Origin: Camarhynchus parvulus
Lineage: Eukaryota > Chordata > Aves > Passeriformes > Thraupidae
Length of the DNA stretch: 64,000 bases
Reading direction: 5' to 3'
Assembly: GCF_901933205.1 (NCBI RefSeq)
Contig: NC_044577.1
Coordinates: 5,715,321 to 5,779,320 of the forward strand
Positions 26,015 through 37,985 of the stretch are shown here, piece after piece; positions within the stretch are counted from its first letter, which is position 1; every line of letters begins with the position of its first letter. Position numbers and translations under genes: made by a program. The notes beneath the pieces were generated by a model, which saw only the letters and a program-made list of their open reading frames with translations, was not told the DNA's origin and made no database searches.

Positions 26015-26170
26015 GAGGGGCAGACAAGGGAAGGATTGGAGAATCAAGGCAGGGGAAGGGAAGGAAAGGGAGGGAAGGGAGGATAAGGTAATGGTTGGGT
26101 TGGCAAGGAAAGGGTGGGGCAAGAATAAGGCAGGGGAAGGATTGGTAATGCAGGGCAAGGGAAAGGGTGA
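26015..26170 (+). repeat. Purine-rich GGGAAGG tract with G-quadruplex motif
   Basis: A strongly purine-biased stretch is built from GGGAAGG, GGAAAGGG and GGGGAAGG words. The wording AAGGCAGGGGAAGG occurs twice, near 26046 and 26127, suggesting internal duplication. Between 26052 and 26079 there are five runs of three or more G separated by loops of 2, 7, 1 and 2 bases, which meets the usual four-run quadruplex rule on the plus strand. Confidence 0.8.
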
Positions 26171-29100
26171 AATGTAGTTAGAGGCCATAAGGAGGTTTAA
26201 AAGGGTTTGGAGACTGGAAAGCAACATGTGGCCATAAAAAAACTGGAGTTGTAAAAGTGGTGGGAGGCCAAAGAGGTGTGGGAAGGAGTGAAAGTGTGTG
26301 AGGGAGGGCAGAAAATAGTGGAGGCTAAATTGTTATGGGAGAATAGAAACCTTATCCTCATGATAATCTGTGGCCATACAATTAAGGGAAGATTTAAAAT
26401 AAATTACTGCTTAACTTGTAAGAGAATGACTTTGTGAGAAAGGTGAGTAAACAACTGAAAATACCAAATATTAGCAGCCTATTCTCTTTCAGTTTTCCCA
26501 TAACAGGTTAATTATTTTTAATTATTTTAATTATTTTTAATACAGTCATTAAAACACAACAGGGGATGGGAACAAGAGAAAGAACAGGTCAAAGAACTTT
26601 TACATCAATTAGATGCTTTCAGCTCAACAGGATCTGATGAATTTTTCTCTAGGGCATTTCAGGACTAACCAAAGCAATGTCTGTGCTTAAAATTGGGTAA
26701 AATCCCAGAGAACTAAAGAAGGCACAAAATAAGCCTTATTTCCAATGACAGATGGAATGCAGAGAGCTTCAGGAAATATTAAGCAGGCAGCCTAATTACA
26801 AAAAAGCAAGGAAGATGCTGTAAATTTAAATGATCCATATGTATATATGTAGAAACTGGGAATAAGCTGCTAGGATGGAGGTCTGTCAAGAAGAAATTAC
26901 ATCTCTTCTTTGACTGCTCATAGCCTGTTTAAATGGAGAGCACATGAGGTAAATGAGAACATGTAATGCAATTTTGGTAAAGGTTCCTATGTAACAGTCC
27001 ACAGCATTTGCAAAAACAAGCAATTAGCACATGGGCTTAGGAAAATGGTGTGGAATGCACCCACTTGATACAAGGGGCAGACACTCATTTCTGCCCCACT
27101 AAATAGGTATCAATATTTTCCTGTGATGGTGCAAGGATTTTTTAATTCAGGGTTTGTTACTGTACACAAATCTGTGTCCTGTAGGGCAGTGATTCAGTAG
27201 TCAGGGTGTCTGAGTACATTTCTATTCCTTTTCAAAGTTTTAGGGTATGTAAGAGCTGGTACCTCATCGATAATGAATGACTAAATTTGCACGTTAGCTA
27301 CATGCAATAGGACATGTGCAAACCCAAGAGCTGGTATGTCCTGTAGTAGAAATGTTCTGCCCTAAAATTTTTCTTTGTTTTGCTTTGATTTTATTGTAGG
27401 AAGAGTTTTCAGAACAAAACAGGATAGGCAAATTAATGACAAAACTGGCAAACCACATTTCCTTTTAATGGATTTTGAGAAGGTTCCACACTCCTGGGAT
27501 TTAGCAGCACTGTCCTTTGCAATCTTTGATTTTCCTGTTTTTGGTGATGATAGATGATTAAAGATTAGGTTTTAGTCTGACTGTGGTTTTCAAGCACATT
27601 TGGGAAAAAGCATAAGGCCCCTGCAGTTCATATCTTCAGCTCTAACTTGGATGCAGGGTTTGCAAAGTCCCTCAGCAGCAAGAATATGACTGCTCTTTAT
27701 AATTCTGATTTTTTTTTAATGTCTCATTGCCTGTGGTTTTCGTGATGCTTCTGGTTTAATATAGGGTTTTTTTTTTTCTTCTTTTCAAGAGTTCAGTGCC
27801 ATTGTTAACCTAAAAGCAAATCCCCAGGCTAGTGACTTTAACAAAATCCATGGGCACGCTTGTTCTTGTGGTAAGACATGTCCTCTGAGACTTACCTTTT
27901 TAATTTTGGATAATGTTTATTACTGTTATTATACTCCATAATTGTACTGATTTAATTCTTCTGTGCCTTGGAGTATTACATCACTGGGAGGAAGGCATGT
28001 TTAGGAACTGAGTCTGAAGCCAGTTACCTGCATAATTTTCTGCTTTGTAGGAAGTAGCAGTTTGCCAGGGACACCTTGTTGCCTTCAGAGTCATAAACTG
28101 ACTTAGAAATGTTAACACTCTGATGCTGTGCTCCCAGGAGAAAATTCCCTTACCTGTCTCCTGGGCAGTCAGCTGGACACACCTCCCATGAAGGTGGAAA
28201 GGGTCTCTGAACAGGACCCTGGTGCTCTCAAATTTCATTGCAGGATTGGTCTACCAGGATAAGTTTCCTTTCCCTGAGTTTGTGGTTACAACAGGGGCAC
28301 TAAAACATAGCTTTGCAACAGGAAACAAGGCTTAGAAACAAGTATATCAACCACCAGATGCATTGTTTCTTTTAGATTAACCTTTTTTTACAATGTCTGG
28401 ATTTTTTTGCCCCTTTCTCAAAGAAGGTGAGTCTTATGTTCTCAGGAAGAACAGATTTCTCTAAATAAAAGTAACTTTATTAAGATCCACGGTATAATAA
28501 TAATATAAAGTTTAAAAGCTATGCCAGGCCCCACACAAAGTCCCCAGCTCTTAATCTCTTCTTGTCTTCAGTGATTTAGGACTTGAAGTGAGATTAAAAA
28601 AATGTTTATTTTTGAACATTTCTGTGCTGTTCATTAAAAAAAAGAAGTTTTGGTAATTAGGCTATGATGACAGAAACTAAATATGCATCAAGAAATCCCA
28701 TTAATCTCTGAAAATGTAAATGATCTTTTTAGTAGTGTTTTCATTCACTAATACTAATATCAAATTAATAGTACCACACAGTAACTGCCAAGTTTCTTCT
28801 CTCCTGTGTAAGAGAAGTGGGAATAATTATTCTGCCATTTTACAGAAGAAAAAGCTGAAACAAACACACACAAACCCAAAACCAAGTAAACAACAACAAT
28901 AAAAACCAAAACCCCAAACAAGAAATCAGCCCCTCATAGCATATACAGGACACAATCCATAAACAGCTTTTTGCATAGATTGGGAATAAAGTAAGATTTA
29001 TATTCAACTGTTACTGGCAATATTAAAAAAATCATGGGCTTGAGATGGATGACAACAGTAGAACTTCAGAAGGCCAAGAGGAATCCAAAAGGAATTGCAT

Positions 29101-31483
29101 CTTTTGGTGAATTGCATCTAACAGTGATGTAAAATAATATAAAAAGTACTGAAATTAAAGGCATAGCTCCCAGAGATATTTTGGAGCATGGTTTCCATCA
29201 TGCTCAGGTGTAGGTGTGGGGTGGGAGAGGTTTTTCTCAGCAGTTAACTCAGAGGAACAACCTCTCCCTGGATTTTCCAGCTCATTGGGTTGGAAGAGGG
29301 TGGCTAAAACGAAGAGTTGCCAGAGCAGTTTTAATTAAAATGCAATTCTGAACCCTTTCCTGGAGGAAATTGTTCTTTTCTGTTGTCTTGAGAGGGAATG
29401 CAGACCAGGTGAGATAAGCTCATGTTTCTGAGTATGTTTTTTCTGTGCAGTTTACTGGATGCCATAGAGCATCCATGCTACAGTAAATTTAATACAACCT
29501 TCTAAACTCCTGCTGTCACACAGCCACAGAAGGCCTGAATTTCTGGTTTTCTGTGGCCTCTCACTGCTTTTGGAGCAGCACGAAGCGACCCTGCAACAGG
29601 CAAAACTGCTGACTGGGTAATCTTGCTCTTGGCATGAAGCTGGCAAAACATCTTTTTACTTTGCTGTGGCAGTCCCCAATTCTCTGTCATTTTGGGAGCA
29701 GGAGAGGGGAATTATTCATTGGGGTGGAGAAGCCAGGAAGGAGGATTGAGGCACATGTTGTCAAAGATGAGGATGGGATGGCAGATGTGAGACCTAAATC
29801 TGTATTGGTGGGAAGCCAGGGCACAACATGCTCCATCTGCTCCTGACTGTGTGTGACCCAAGCAGCTGTGAACTCAGTTTTATTAAGTACAATTTACCCT
29901 CTGGGCAGGAAATCCCCCTCTCTCTCGAGGAGAATAAAAGGGACAAGACTGGAAACAAAAAAGTTTTATTCCATTCCTGGATGAGGACTGAAATGTGCTG
30001 AAGGGATGTGAGAGTTTTCCTTGTGGTGTGCAGGGAAGGTTGGCGTTATGATCCCTCACAAGGGTAGCAGCATGCAGCTGAAAGCTGTGGGGATCATGCT
30101 TGGAGGAGATGACCTTCCCTAGACAGCAGTGAGGTCTCAGGAGTTTGTCAGAATGGATCACATGTGTGCACATCTCTGTAGGAACGCCTGCTGCAGGGGA
30201 AAACTCCTGGTTTCTGTCTGCTTTCTTCTGTGTTTGACAAAAATAATGTCTCCAAGTAGCCTGTCTACTTGAACACTGCTTAGCTTCCTTCCTATCTCCC
30301 AGGCTGCTCTCAGCTGAACTACACCAAGTTCCATTTAAAACCCATCCAGATTGCATTTTCCTTGTTTTTCCTGAAAGCCCAGACACCTACTGTCCATGGG
30401 TAGCGAGTGAGCCGAATTAGAGTCTGTTTATGAGAAACAGAAATGTATGCCATATTTTACAAAATGCTGTGCATGTCCTAATATTTTGCATTGTAGGAGC
30501 TTGGCTGCAGTACCTCACAGAAATGTGCATTTCCTTTCCTTGGGAAACAGACTGCCTCATTGGAATAAAGGGGAGGTTTATGCTGGGAATGTAAAATGCT
30601 TCTGTCTATCCTACTATTTAGCTGAATAAAGACAAAAAGATCAATGAAAGAAAATTGAAAATAAGATTTTTGCTATCCCTTGAAGTGGCAGAAAAATGCC
30701 CAAGTCATATCAATTTCAAGATCATGTGATGCCACTTAATTGACCTGGACAACAATGCACTACAGGAGAATGTCAGTAGGGTGGTCTTTTTAGGGGTACA
30801 TAATCAGTAGTTGCTTTAAGGAGAGATAAGTCTCAGGACTGGCCATGTTCTGCTCAGAGAAAGACTGAAAATGAAATATTCTTTATTTCAGGAGTCTTAT
30901 AGAGTTTACAGGAGCGTAGAGAAAAAAATATCATCATAAAAGCGAGAAAGAACAATCTGTTTATAAAATGGAAGTGTCTGTAAAAACAGCTGGTAGGTGA
31001 TGAAAGAAAGAGGTAAAAGACAAAAGTATTATTGTTTCAGAAAGAGAGCTTGAAGATTGAATTAATTTAATCTCTGCTTATTGCCATGGACACAGCTCCT
31101 TGTCTAAACCTATAAGTTTCACCTCTGCCCTTTGATAAATGCAATGAATTCCTTCAAGTTCTGCTGAATGATAAAGCTCCTGGTTGGTAATTAGCAGAAA
31201 GTCCTGAAATAAATTGTAATATATTACCATGGTTCACTACAATTGATTATGTTACTGATAATGTAAATATAATTTCCTCTGCCTTATAACAGGAAACTTA
31301 ATCATTGGAAAAATGGTCCAAGAGGGATGGTGTAGCAGTGCCTTCCAGTCTGTTGCTGTGAGCGTGTGGGTGGTGATGCAGTTGTGTCTCAGCAATAACA
31401 CAAATCCCCCTGGGACTGAACATTCAACTCAGCTTCAGTTTTGTGTTCTTTTGGCTCTTTCCACTACTCTCTATAGCAGTGTG

Positions 31484-31519
31484 GAATTTTCTTGGAAATT
31501 TTCTTGGAAAATTCTTGAT
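31484..31519 (+). repeat. 12-bp tandem repeat, three copies
   Basis: Units are GAATTTTCTTGG, AAATTTTCTTGG and AAAATTCTTGAT. The first two differ at one base and the third is more diverged. It is a very short local duplication without further significance that I can see. Confidence 0.8.
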
Positions 31520-32925
31520 TAAAGTAGAAAATGGACATAAGATTCAGAAAATTTTTATGCTTTTTAGCATGTCTTTGAGCATCTTGAGGTTCTCTTCTCA
31601 TTTGGAGTATCAGTCCTGAGAGAATGGTAATCTTTGCCTGGCCCCAACAGGACACCTTGGTGTTCAAAAGGAGACTGGCTAAGAGGTAACCATGGAAGTC
31701 AGAAGGATTTTCTTTCATGTCAGAGGAAAGCTTCAGTTGGTTACTCTTCCCAGTACAGAGGCCCTTTGCTGATTTACTGTAAAACAGGGAGTAGCTCCTG
31801 CCTGTAGCTTCATGTGCTCTCTGAAAGCCCAGATCCAGGTGGGATCTGGAAGTGTAGAAGACCCTTGGTGAGAGAGCTCAATTCAGAACATGTCACCTCT
31901 GTGGAGGATCTCATCTTGTGGGTATCTCATGGTCACAATGTGCCTTTGAACGAGGGGACCTGCCTGACTTGTGCTTTTAATTCAATCTGAGGAGTCACAA
32001 CCTGCACAGTTCAAGACATTTCCTGAACATCCAGAATGTAATTGTGATTCAAGTACTTTTCTTTCCTTCTATTGAAACTCTTTGAATGTCATTTCTGAAA
32101 TTGGGCTTTCACTGAGTCACAGCCATTTTTCAGTCGCTGCAGACTGAGAGGGATTAGCTTGTAATTGAAGCTGCAGAGCCATAACCAGAGGGTAAACTCA
32201 TCAACCTCGTGCATATATATCTTATTCTATACAGTAATTGATACACCTTTATCAGATTTGCCTGGTGGTCTGGGGTGAAGGGAACTTTTGACTATTCCTT
32301 TTTACTTTCATATACAGAAATTTCATACTTATTATTTAAATAAAAAAATGGGCTGAGCATTTCCTTTTAATGCAGCCTGTCCTTCTATGCTACCTGACAT
32401 TAGCTGTAAACTAAGATGGAAGAATTTGAATAAAACAAGCGTGAACATAACTGAATAATAGGTTATTAAATTTTCAAGAAGACAATAGGTATTTAAATTA
32501 AGGAGACATCAAAAATCTGCATATAAAAATATTTAGCATAAAGGCTACAACATCTAACAAGATGAGACAAGCAAGAACTCATCAACAGAGGGAGGCTCTA
32601 ATTGGAGTGGCACAGAAAGGAAGACAAAGAAAACTGGCTTTTCAACCTCAGTTGCTTTTTTTAGGGAATGAAATTTGTCAAGAAACCTAGGAGAAATCTC
32701 CTTCTGCTGTTTACTGCCCTATCATCAAGGTAACAGAACAAAACGTGTTAAAAGAAAAAGGCATGAAAGAAATTCTGCAAAAAGAAATAGCAATCTGGGA
32801 TAGATGGAAATGCTCCCTGTGAGTCAAATTAAGGCTTAGAGCAGTATAATACTCTCTCTTACGTGTTATCTTCATTAGCAACTATTCTACATCCTATTTA
32901 GTGAGCATTTCTGTGAGTGGCAGAA

Positions 32926-33042
32926 CGCATGACGCTCGATTTTCTCCAGTGCCATCTGTCGCGGGGAATGTCTAATAATGGTTTAATCTGCTCTGTAAAC
33001 ACTTTTTCAGTGGGAGTATTAATCTGCCTCTCTCCTTGGTCG
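32926..33042. promoter_or_regulatory. CpG-retaining segment, possible conserved noncoding element
   Basis: Six CpG dinucleotides occur in 117 bases, five of them between 32926 and 32963 (around AACGCATGACGCTCGAT and TGTCGCGGGG). Flanking kilobases are strongly CpG-depleted. Retained CpGs in such a background can mark sequence kept by selection or protected from methylation. An open frame of 83 codons on the plus strand crosses it, but no protein is recognised. No motif identifies a specific function, so this is a candidate only. Confidence 0.25.
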
Positions 33043-33210
33043 TTTCATGCCACCTCTTCTGACAAACCTGGGAGCTTTACATCTCTGCTGCTTCTACCCC
33101 ACTGTCACAGAGGGTTGACCATAGCTCCTAGGCGTGGGTGGGAAGTTGGGTGTTTGGAGAGCTACTAGGTGGAGAATGAGAAATAATGAGAATCTATTAA
33201 TTTGGTTTCC

Positions 33211-33479
33211 TTAGGGAAGAAGGGGATTCTGAGCTGGGCTTAGAAAAGGAAGCTTGCTTCTGTAATAGGTTTCATTTTCTTGCATGCATAGGTTCCCATT
33301 TTCTAGGAATGTGGTATTTGTGAAGAGTTGATTACTAATGCAAGATGACTGAGCTACATTCATGATGCCCAGTTTGACCAGAACTGGCTGACCACATCTC
33401 CCTGTGCACCACAGCACTCCATCTGTCTTTAGGAACACGCACTTACGCTCACAGAAAACGTCCTGCACTTGGGTCACAG
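33211..33479 (-). other. Possible minus-strand terminal exon (speculative)
   Basis: On the minus strand a strong acceptor (CTCTATCTCTGTGCAG) lies at 33480 and above, followed by about 89 open codons to a TAA at 33211-33213. With two bases completing the first codon, the reading starts VTQVQDVFCERKCVFLKT and contains several cysteines and an NTT glycosylation-like motif. A good donor-like GAGC/GTAAGTGCG also occurs 33 bases into it. The open frame extends upstream toward the antisense of a CR1, so part of its openness is accidental. No family is recognised and no polyadenylation signal is obvious just beyond the stop. Chance is the leading explanation. Confidence 0.12.
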
Positions 33480-33611
33480 CTGCACAGAGATAGAGGCTGG
33501 GGGAAGAGGGTTTGGAAAGTGGCTCCATGGGAAAGGATCCAGGGGTGCTGCTCACCAGTGGCTGAGCAGATGAGCCAGGGTGTGCCCAGGTGGGCCGAGG
33601 GTCAGTGACAC

Positions 33612-34171
33612 CTGACCTGGATCCAAAACAGGATCCAGCAGGACCAGGGCAGTGATTGTCCCTCTGTGCTGGGCTCTGGGGAGGCCACACTCGAGTGCTG
33701 TGGCCAGTTCTGGGCCCCTCCATCCAGGAAAACATTGGGATTCTGGAGCAGCTCCAGAGGGGGGCAACAGACCTGGTGAAGGCAGCACAAGTCCTGTGAA
33801 GAGCAGCTGAGGGAGCTGGGAGTGTTTATCCCAGGAAAAAGGAGGCTCAGGGGAGGTTTTATCACTCCTTGCAGCTGCCTACACCTGCTGCTCTCTCTGT
33901 TACCAGTGACAGCTCCCAAGGGAATGGCCTGAAGCTGACTCAGGAGAGGTTTATATTGGATATTACAAAAAAGTTCTTCACTCAGGGGATGGTTGAGTGC
34001 TCAACAGGCTCTCCAGGGAAGTGGTCATGGCACCAAGCCTGGCAAGAGTTCAAGAAGTGTCTGGACAATATCCTCAGGCACATGGTGTGACTCTTGGGGT
34101 GTCCTGAGCTGGGCCAGGAGCTGGACTTGATTCCTGTGGGTTCCCTCCCACTCAGGATAGTCTGTGATTCT
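33612..34171 (+). mobile_element. CR1 LINE fragment, longest copy, 5'-truncated
   Basis: This copy begins further upstream in the element than the others here. It has the GGACCAGGGCAGTGATTGTCCCTCTG segment, GAGTGCTGTGGCCAGTTCTGGGCCCC, the GAGGGGGGCAACAGACCTGGTGAAG region, GAGCAGCTGAGGGAGCTGGGA, and AGGTTTATATTGGATATTAC. It ends with GGGCCAGGAGCTGGACTTGAT and CTCAGGATAGTCTGTGATTCT. That tail differs from the copies at 6.6, 37.7, 49.3 and 55.9 kb, so it belongs to a different subfamily. Some internal sequence is missing around 33885-33905. Only non-coding 3' material is present. Confidence 0.93.
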
Positions 34172-34182
34172 CCTAGGTTATA

Positions 34183-34477
34183 TTATGATGAGGGTCAGTC
34201 CCTTCTCCCAGGTAATGAACAACAGATGAGAGGAAATGATCTCAAGTTGTGCCGGGGCAGTTTAGGTTGGATATTAGGAAAAATTTCTTCTCAGCAAAGG
34301 GTTGTCAGTAATGGGACAGGCTGGCTAGGGAAGCTGTTGAAGCACATTTCAAGAGGTATTTAAACATTTAGATGTGGCACTTGGGGGCATGGTTTAGTGG
34401 TGGACTCGACAGTGCTGGGCTAACAGCTGGGCTCAGTGATCTCAAAGGTCCAACCTCAATGACTCAATGGTTCCATA
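34183..34477 (+). mobile_element. Second CR1 LINE fragment, different subfamily
   Basis: Immediately after the preceding CR1 and in the same orientation, this copy starts at the GGGTCAGTCCCTTCTCCCAGGTAA segment. It continues with CTCAAGTTGTGCCGGGGCAG, TTGGATATTAGGAAAAATTTCTTC, the GACAGGCTGGCTAGGGAAGCTG region and GGCATGGTTTAGTGGTGGAC. It ends GATCTCAAAGGTCCAACCTCAATGACTC plus a short terminal repeat. This ending is unlike that of its neighbour, so it is a separate insertion and not a tandem duplication. Confidence 0.9.
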
Positions 34478-37400
34478 AAGCAATTCCATTAGCTCAAGTG
34501 TGGCGGTGTTAATCCTCATCTGCATGAGCACTGCTGGCAGAAGGCTGCAGCCCTCTGTACCTCATCTGAAAATATAATTGCTCTGTGCATTTAGAGATGG
34601 ATCAGATCCTCCTGGGGTCAAGGAAAAGCCTCCCAGTGATTTCAGGTTTGGGCACTTGTTAGAGACTTCTCTTTCATCCTGAGCTATGGATAAATAGCCT
34701 TAACAGCAATGATCAAGCAATGCTGGTCCTGTTTAGAAGATGAATTTGCTGGGGAAGAGAAATGAAAGTTTATGTCAGAGGTACTGTAATCTAAAGGATA
34801 AACCATTGTTTTCTTAACAGCAGCAGCAGTTATCTCAGTAGACTGCACTTTTATCACTGAATAACAAACCATCTTTAAATCTCTGCTCAAAGTTGGCTGC
34901 CACTAAAATACTTGTAATGCTCTGAGCAGGTAGGAAAACATGTTCATTAAGGTCAAGGAGCAGAGTCTTCTCTTTGGTAGGGAAATCTCCATCAAGTGAA
35001 TGTCTCTATTATGATAAAATAAGGAAGTAAACTACAAGGAGGTCATTGACTGTAAGAAGCAATTTTCTAGCTCTTATTGCCTCTGAAACTCTACAGTGTA
35101 ATTCACAAACAAAAGCATAAATCAACAGCAACCTTTTCCAGCAGGTTAGCAGAGAATGGGGAGAGATGAAGGCACATAACACAGGATATTAAATTGCCAT
35201 GACCAATTTTCTATAATCATTCTTAAAAGAAAGCAGAACATCTCCTCTTTACAATTACAAAGATATTTTGCAAAATCCTGCGTATTTTAGGAGTGTTTCA
35301 GAGCATCCAATATAATAACTCTTTCTGCTGTGAAAAGTATGAGCAAGCAAACAAACAAATGCAAGTGCTCATATATATTCCTCTGCCACGCCAGTGAATT
35401 TTCCTATCACATGCATGACTGCTCCCTATTCTGGCACTTATTTTATCACAACATTTACAGAGGCTTCTAGGCCATGAACAAGTAGTTTCAAGAAAAGTAT
35501 GTAGAGGCTGCCGTGTGTCATAAATACAATCCATTTTCTTTCATCTCTTGATAGTATATGCTCAACTCTAACAATTCTGCAGACTCAGCTGTTGGGAGTA
35601 TTTATAAATTGTATGGGTTTGTATTTCCCGACATCTCTCACAGTAAAAATTATCTCAGTGTTTTGATGTTTCTTCAGTGAGAAGCGCTTCTTACAATCCT
35701 CACAGGCTTGTTTGTAATTAAGCTGAATTTAACAGTAGAACCATGACCTTCTGAACTTACATTTTAACTTTGAAAAATCATTATCTTAATTTCAGGGGTT
35801 TGTAATGTGTTGGAACAGTGAGGATATCAGTGGTGCAAGCTGCTCACACAGGAGCCTTCCCTTCTGACAGACCCCTCACAAATGTCCCAGTCTGTAGATC
35901 ATGTGTAGAATTATAATGATGGGCTGAAATTTAGAATGAGGGTGTGCATGGAAGGCTTGGGGTAATTGGTAAAAGAGGAAAACATTTATGCCCAGGACAT
36001 AAGCCTGTGCTGATTTAGTGAAGCTTCCTATATAATTAAGGCATCTTACATGTAAATATGTAATTAATTAATAAACTGTGCTGTAAAAGTGTCAGAAATA
36101 GAAGTTGGCACTTGAGAAGCTACCAGTGAAGGAGAAATTGAAATGGAAAATAGAATGTAGAATGTAAGTATATTCAGTAGCAGAATAATAGAAAAAAAAT
36201 CTACTCCCATATCTTGAAATTAAACTGTATTTCCTCTTTGAATTAATTTTAAGGAACTTACACTGTGTGTTAGGACATTCATAATCAACTTTACCCTTCA
36301 GCTGGTGCAATAAGTTACTTTTAGCTGAATATATAATTCTGTTCAATGCCAACATTGGAGATGGTCGTTTTTACCTGGCAGGAAACTGAATAATATAGAA
36401 AGCAAAAATTCACAGAGAAAACAACAGGTATTAAGTCACTGTTTCAGTAAGGTGGTTGTAAAGAAATTTCAGCCTTATGGAGTAGGGTTAGTGCCCTGCA
36501 GCCCCAGGACTTCTGACAGTCACAGGGAGAAATGTCCCTCTGACATTAACATCATGTTCCAGGAAGGTATGCTGCTGTTATACCAGTCCTTCATGAAGAA
36601 TATTTAATATTTAACATTCCAGAGAGAAAGCAACACAATAACCTGGAAGAACCTGCTCATGGCAACATGTGAGTGCCCATTTAGCTCTGCTGTGCTGCTT
36701 TAGACACACGCAGAGGAGGATGAGGCCATCCTCATCCTCTGGGATCTGTGGTGTTTTCCCTGTGTGCCAGCTCGGCTCCCTTTCTCTGTGGTCTCTGAAT
36801 GTTTCGCTCATCCCACGTAGCACTCGCATTCCCCCATCTACTTAAATCATCACTCAAATTGCAATTAAATTCAGAATCAAGTATCTTGCACACAAAATGG
36901 TGTAGCTAAGCAGGAGCATCTTTGCCATACTGTGTCCTCACAACACTTACAATTAGAAATAGTCACGTAAGAAAGTGAAGAAAAAATAAATGTTTCCTCC
37001 ACATTCCATGAATTTTGCCTTCCCCTTCTTGCTGGGTAAAACTTTGAGGAGGACCTTCATTTCCTGTAAGAGATTGACTTGGATGTGTCTGTAAAAGTTC
37101 ACTTTTGTGAATCTTTGTTTCTCTTTAAGAAGCATTTCGAAAAGAAGGAGATATTTTTTTCATTTTTAATATAACTATTCCAGGAAAACAGTTCAGAATA
37201 TTTCACCTGTGAAATTAAAGTGCAGAAAATAACTAATATCAGCAAAATACTGTGAGCAATTTTGTTGTTTGACTAGGACAGAATAGGAAAACAGCAACAA
37301 AACCTCAGACAAACCAATTTCTTTGATATTTGTGATGTATTTTTGTAAGGTAGGGGTTGTAAACCAGCAACTTGTGGAGTGTGTACAATAATTTTTCTTT

Positions 37401-37687
37401 TTATCTGAACTAATCTTAAACTCAGTCATCTGTGTAGTCTCTGGGCAAAACCTTTCTAAATGAAAAGTAATGAAACACAAGACGAGCAAACATTAACAGG
37501 CAGACAAAAACTTAGAAATGGAAATCATGACTAACAGCTTTTTTTTTCTTGTAAATACGCTGATTTCATATGTAATTATAGGAATAATCTATATTTTCGA
37601 GATATTTTTTCATATGTCTTATCTGTTTGCATTTTTGTTAAGATATTCAGTCCTTCTTAAAATGGTCTTTTACCTTTTTTTTTTCCT
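34478..37687. other. Unique AT-rich noncoding sequence
   Basis: No gene, repeat family or RNA is recognised. The sequence is AT-rich with frequent stops in all frames. Just before the next CR1, around 37600-37685, it is very T-rich. Nothing else stands out. Confidence 0.6.
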
Positions 37688-37985
37688 GATAGGACAAGAG
37701 GGAATAGCCTAAGCTAGGCTAGGGTAGATTTAGATGAAATATTTGGGAAAGAGTTACACCTGTAATTCCTTCCCAAATATCACCCTTAGACCTGTGAGGG
37801 TGGGCAGGCCCTGACTCTGGTTGTCCAGAGAAGCTGTGGCTGTCCCATCCCTGGAAGTGCCCAAGGCCAGGTTGGTTGGGACTTGGAGCAACCTGCGGTA
37901 GTGGAAGGTGTCCCCGCCCATGCAGGGGGTGGAATGAGAGGTTTTTAAAGTCCTTTCCAATCCAAACCATTCTGTGGTTCTGTGA
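37688..37985 (+). mobile_element. CR1 LINE, 5'-truncated, with internal fold-back
   Basis: This is the 3' end of a CR1: GATAGGACAAGAGGGAATAGCC, GGGTAGATTTAGATGAAATATT, then GTGAGGGTGGGCAGGCCCTG, AGAGAAGCTGTGGCTGTCCC, the AAGGCCAGGTTGG box, GGAAGGTGTCCCCGCCCATG and TTTCCAATCCAAACCATTCTG. In the place where related copies read on into an AAATTCTTCCCTGTGAGGG segment, this one has an 11-bp perfect inverted repeat (37739-37749 and 37770-37780) around a 20-base loop. That indicates a local inverted rearrangement after or during insertion. Confidence 0.93.

Larger units (their letters stand above)
26171..33210. other. Unique noncoding sequence with minor low-complexity tracts
   Basis: No gene is recognised. 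Short tracts include an AATTATTTTT array at 26508-26541, an A/C-rich tract at 28857-28925 (ACACACA, CAACAACAA and AAAACC words), and a 12-base unit repeated three times at 31484-31519. A minus-strand open frame of 167 codons at 29883-30386 has no recognisable content. The CpG-retaining segment near 32926 is listed separately. Confidence 0.55.

Noticed and set aside
27375..27557. Open frame containing LLMDFEKVPHSWDL, reminiscent of a reverse-transcriptase DF.K motif
   Set aside because: The resemblance is limited to a few residues. No catalytic YxDD box or other CR1 ORF2 sequence is nearby, and no CR1 3' end follows.
28154..28206. Minus-strand exon-like segment with donor ACAG/GTAAGGG
   Set aside because: The donor is strong, but the acceptor region is purine-rich and the 53-bp content has no support.
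28857..28925. A/C-rich tract as a possible poly(A) tail of a processed pseudogene
   Set aside because: The tract is interspersed with C and no cDNA-like sequence or flanking duplication is found next to it.
29883..30386. 167-codon minus-strand open frame
   Set aside because: About this length is expected by chance once or more in a window this size. No motif, CpG retention or splice context supports it.
33552..33919. Overlapping minus-strand open frames of 78 and 105 codons
   Set aside because: They lie across the antisense of the long CR1 fragment and have no independent protein content.
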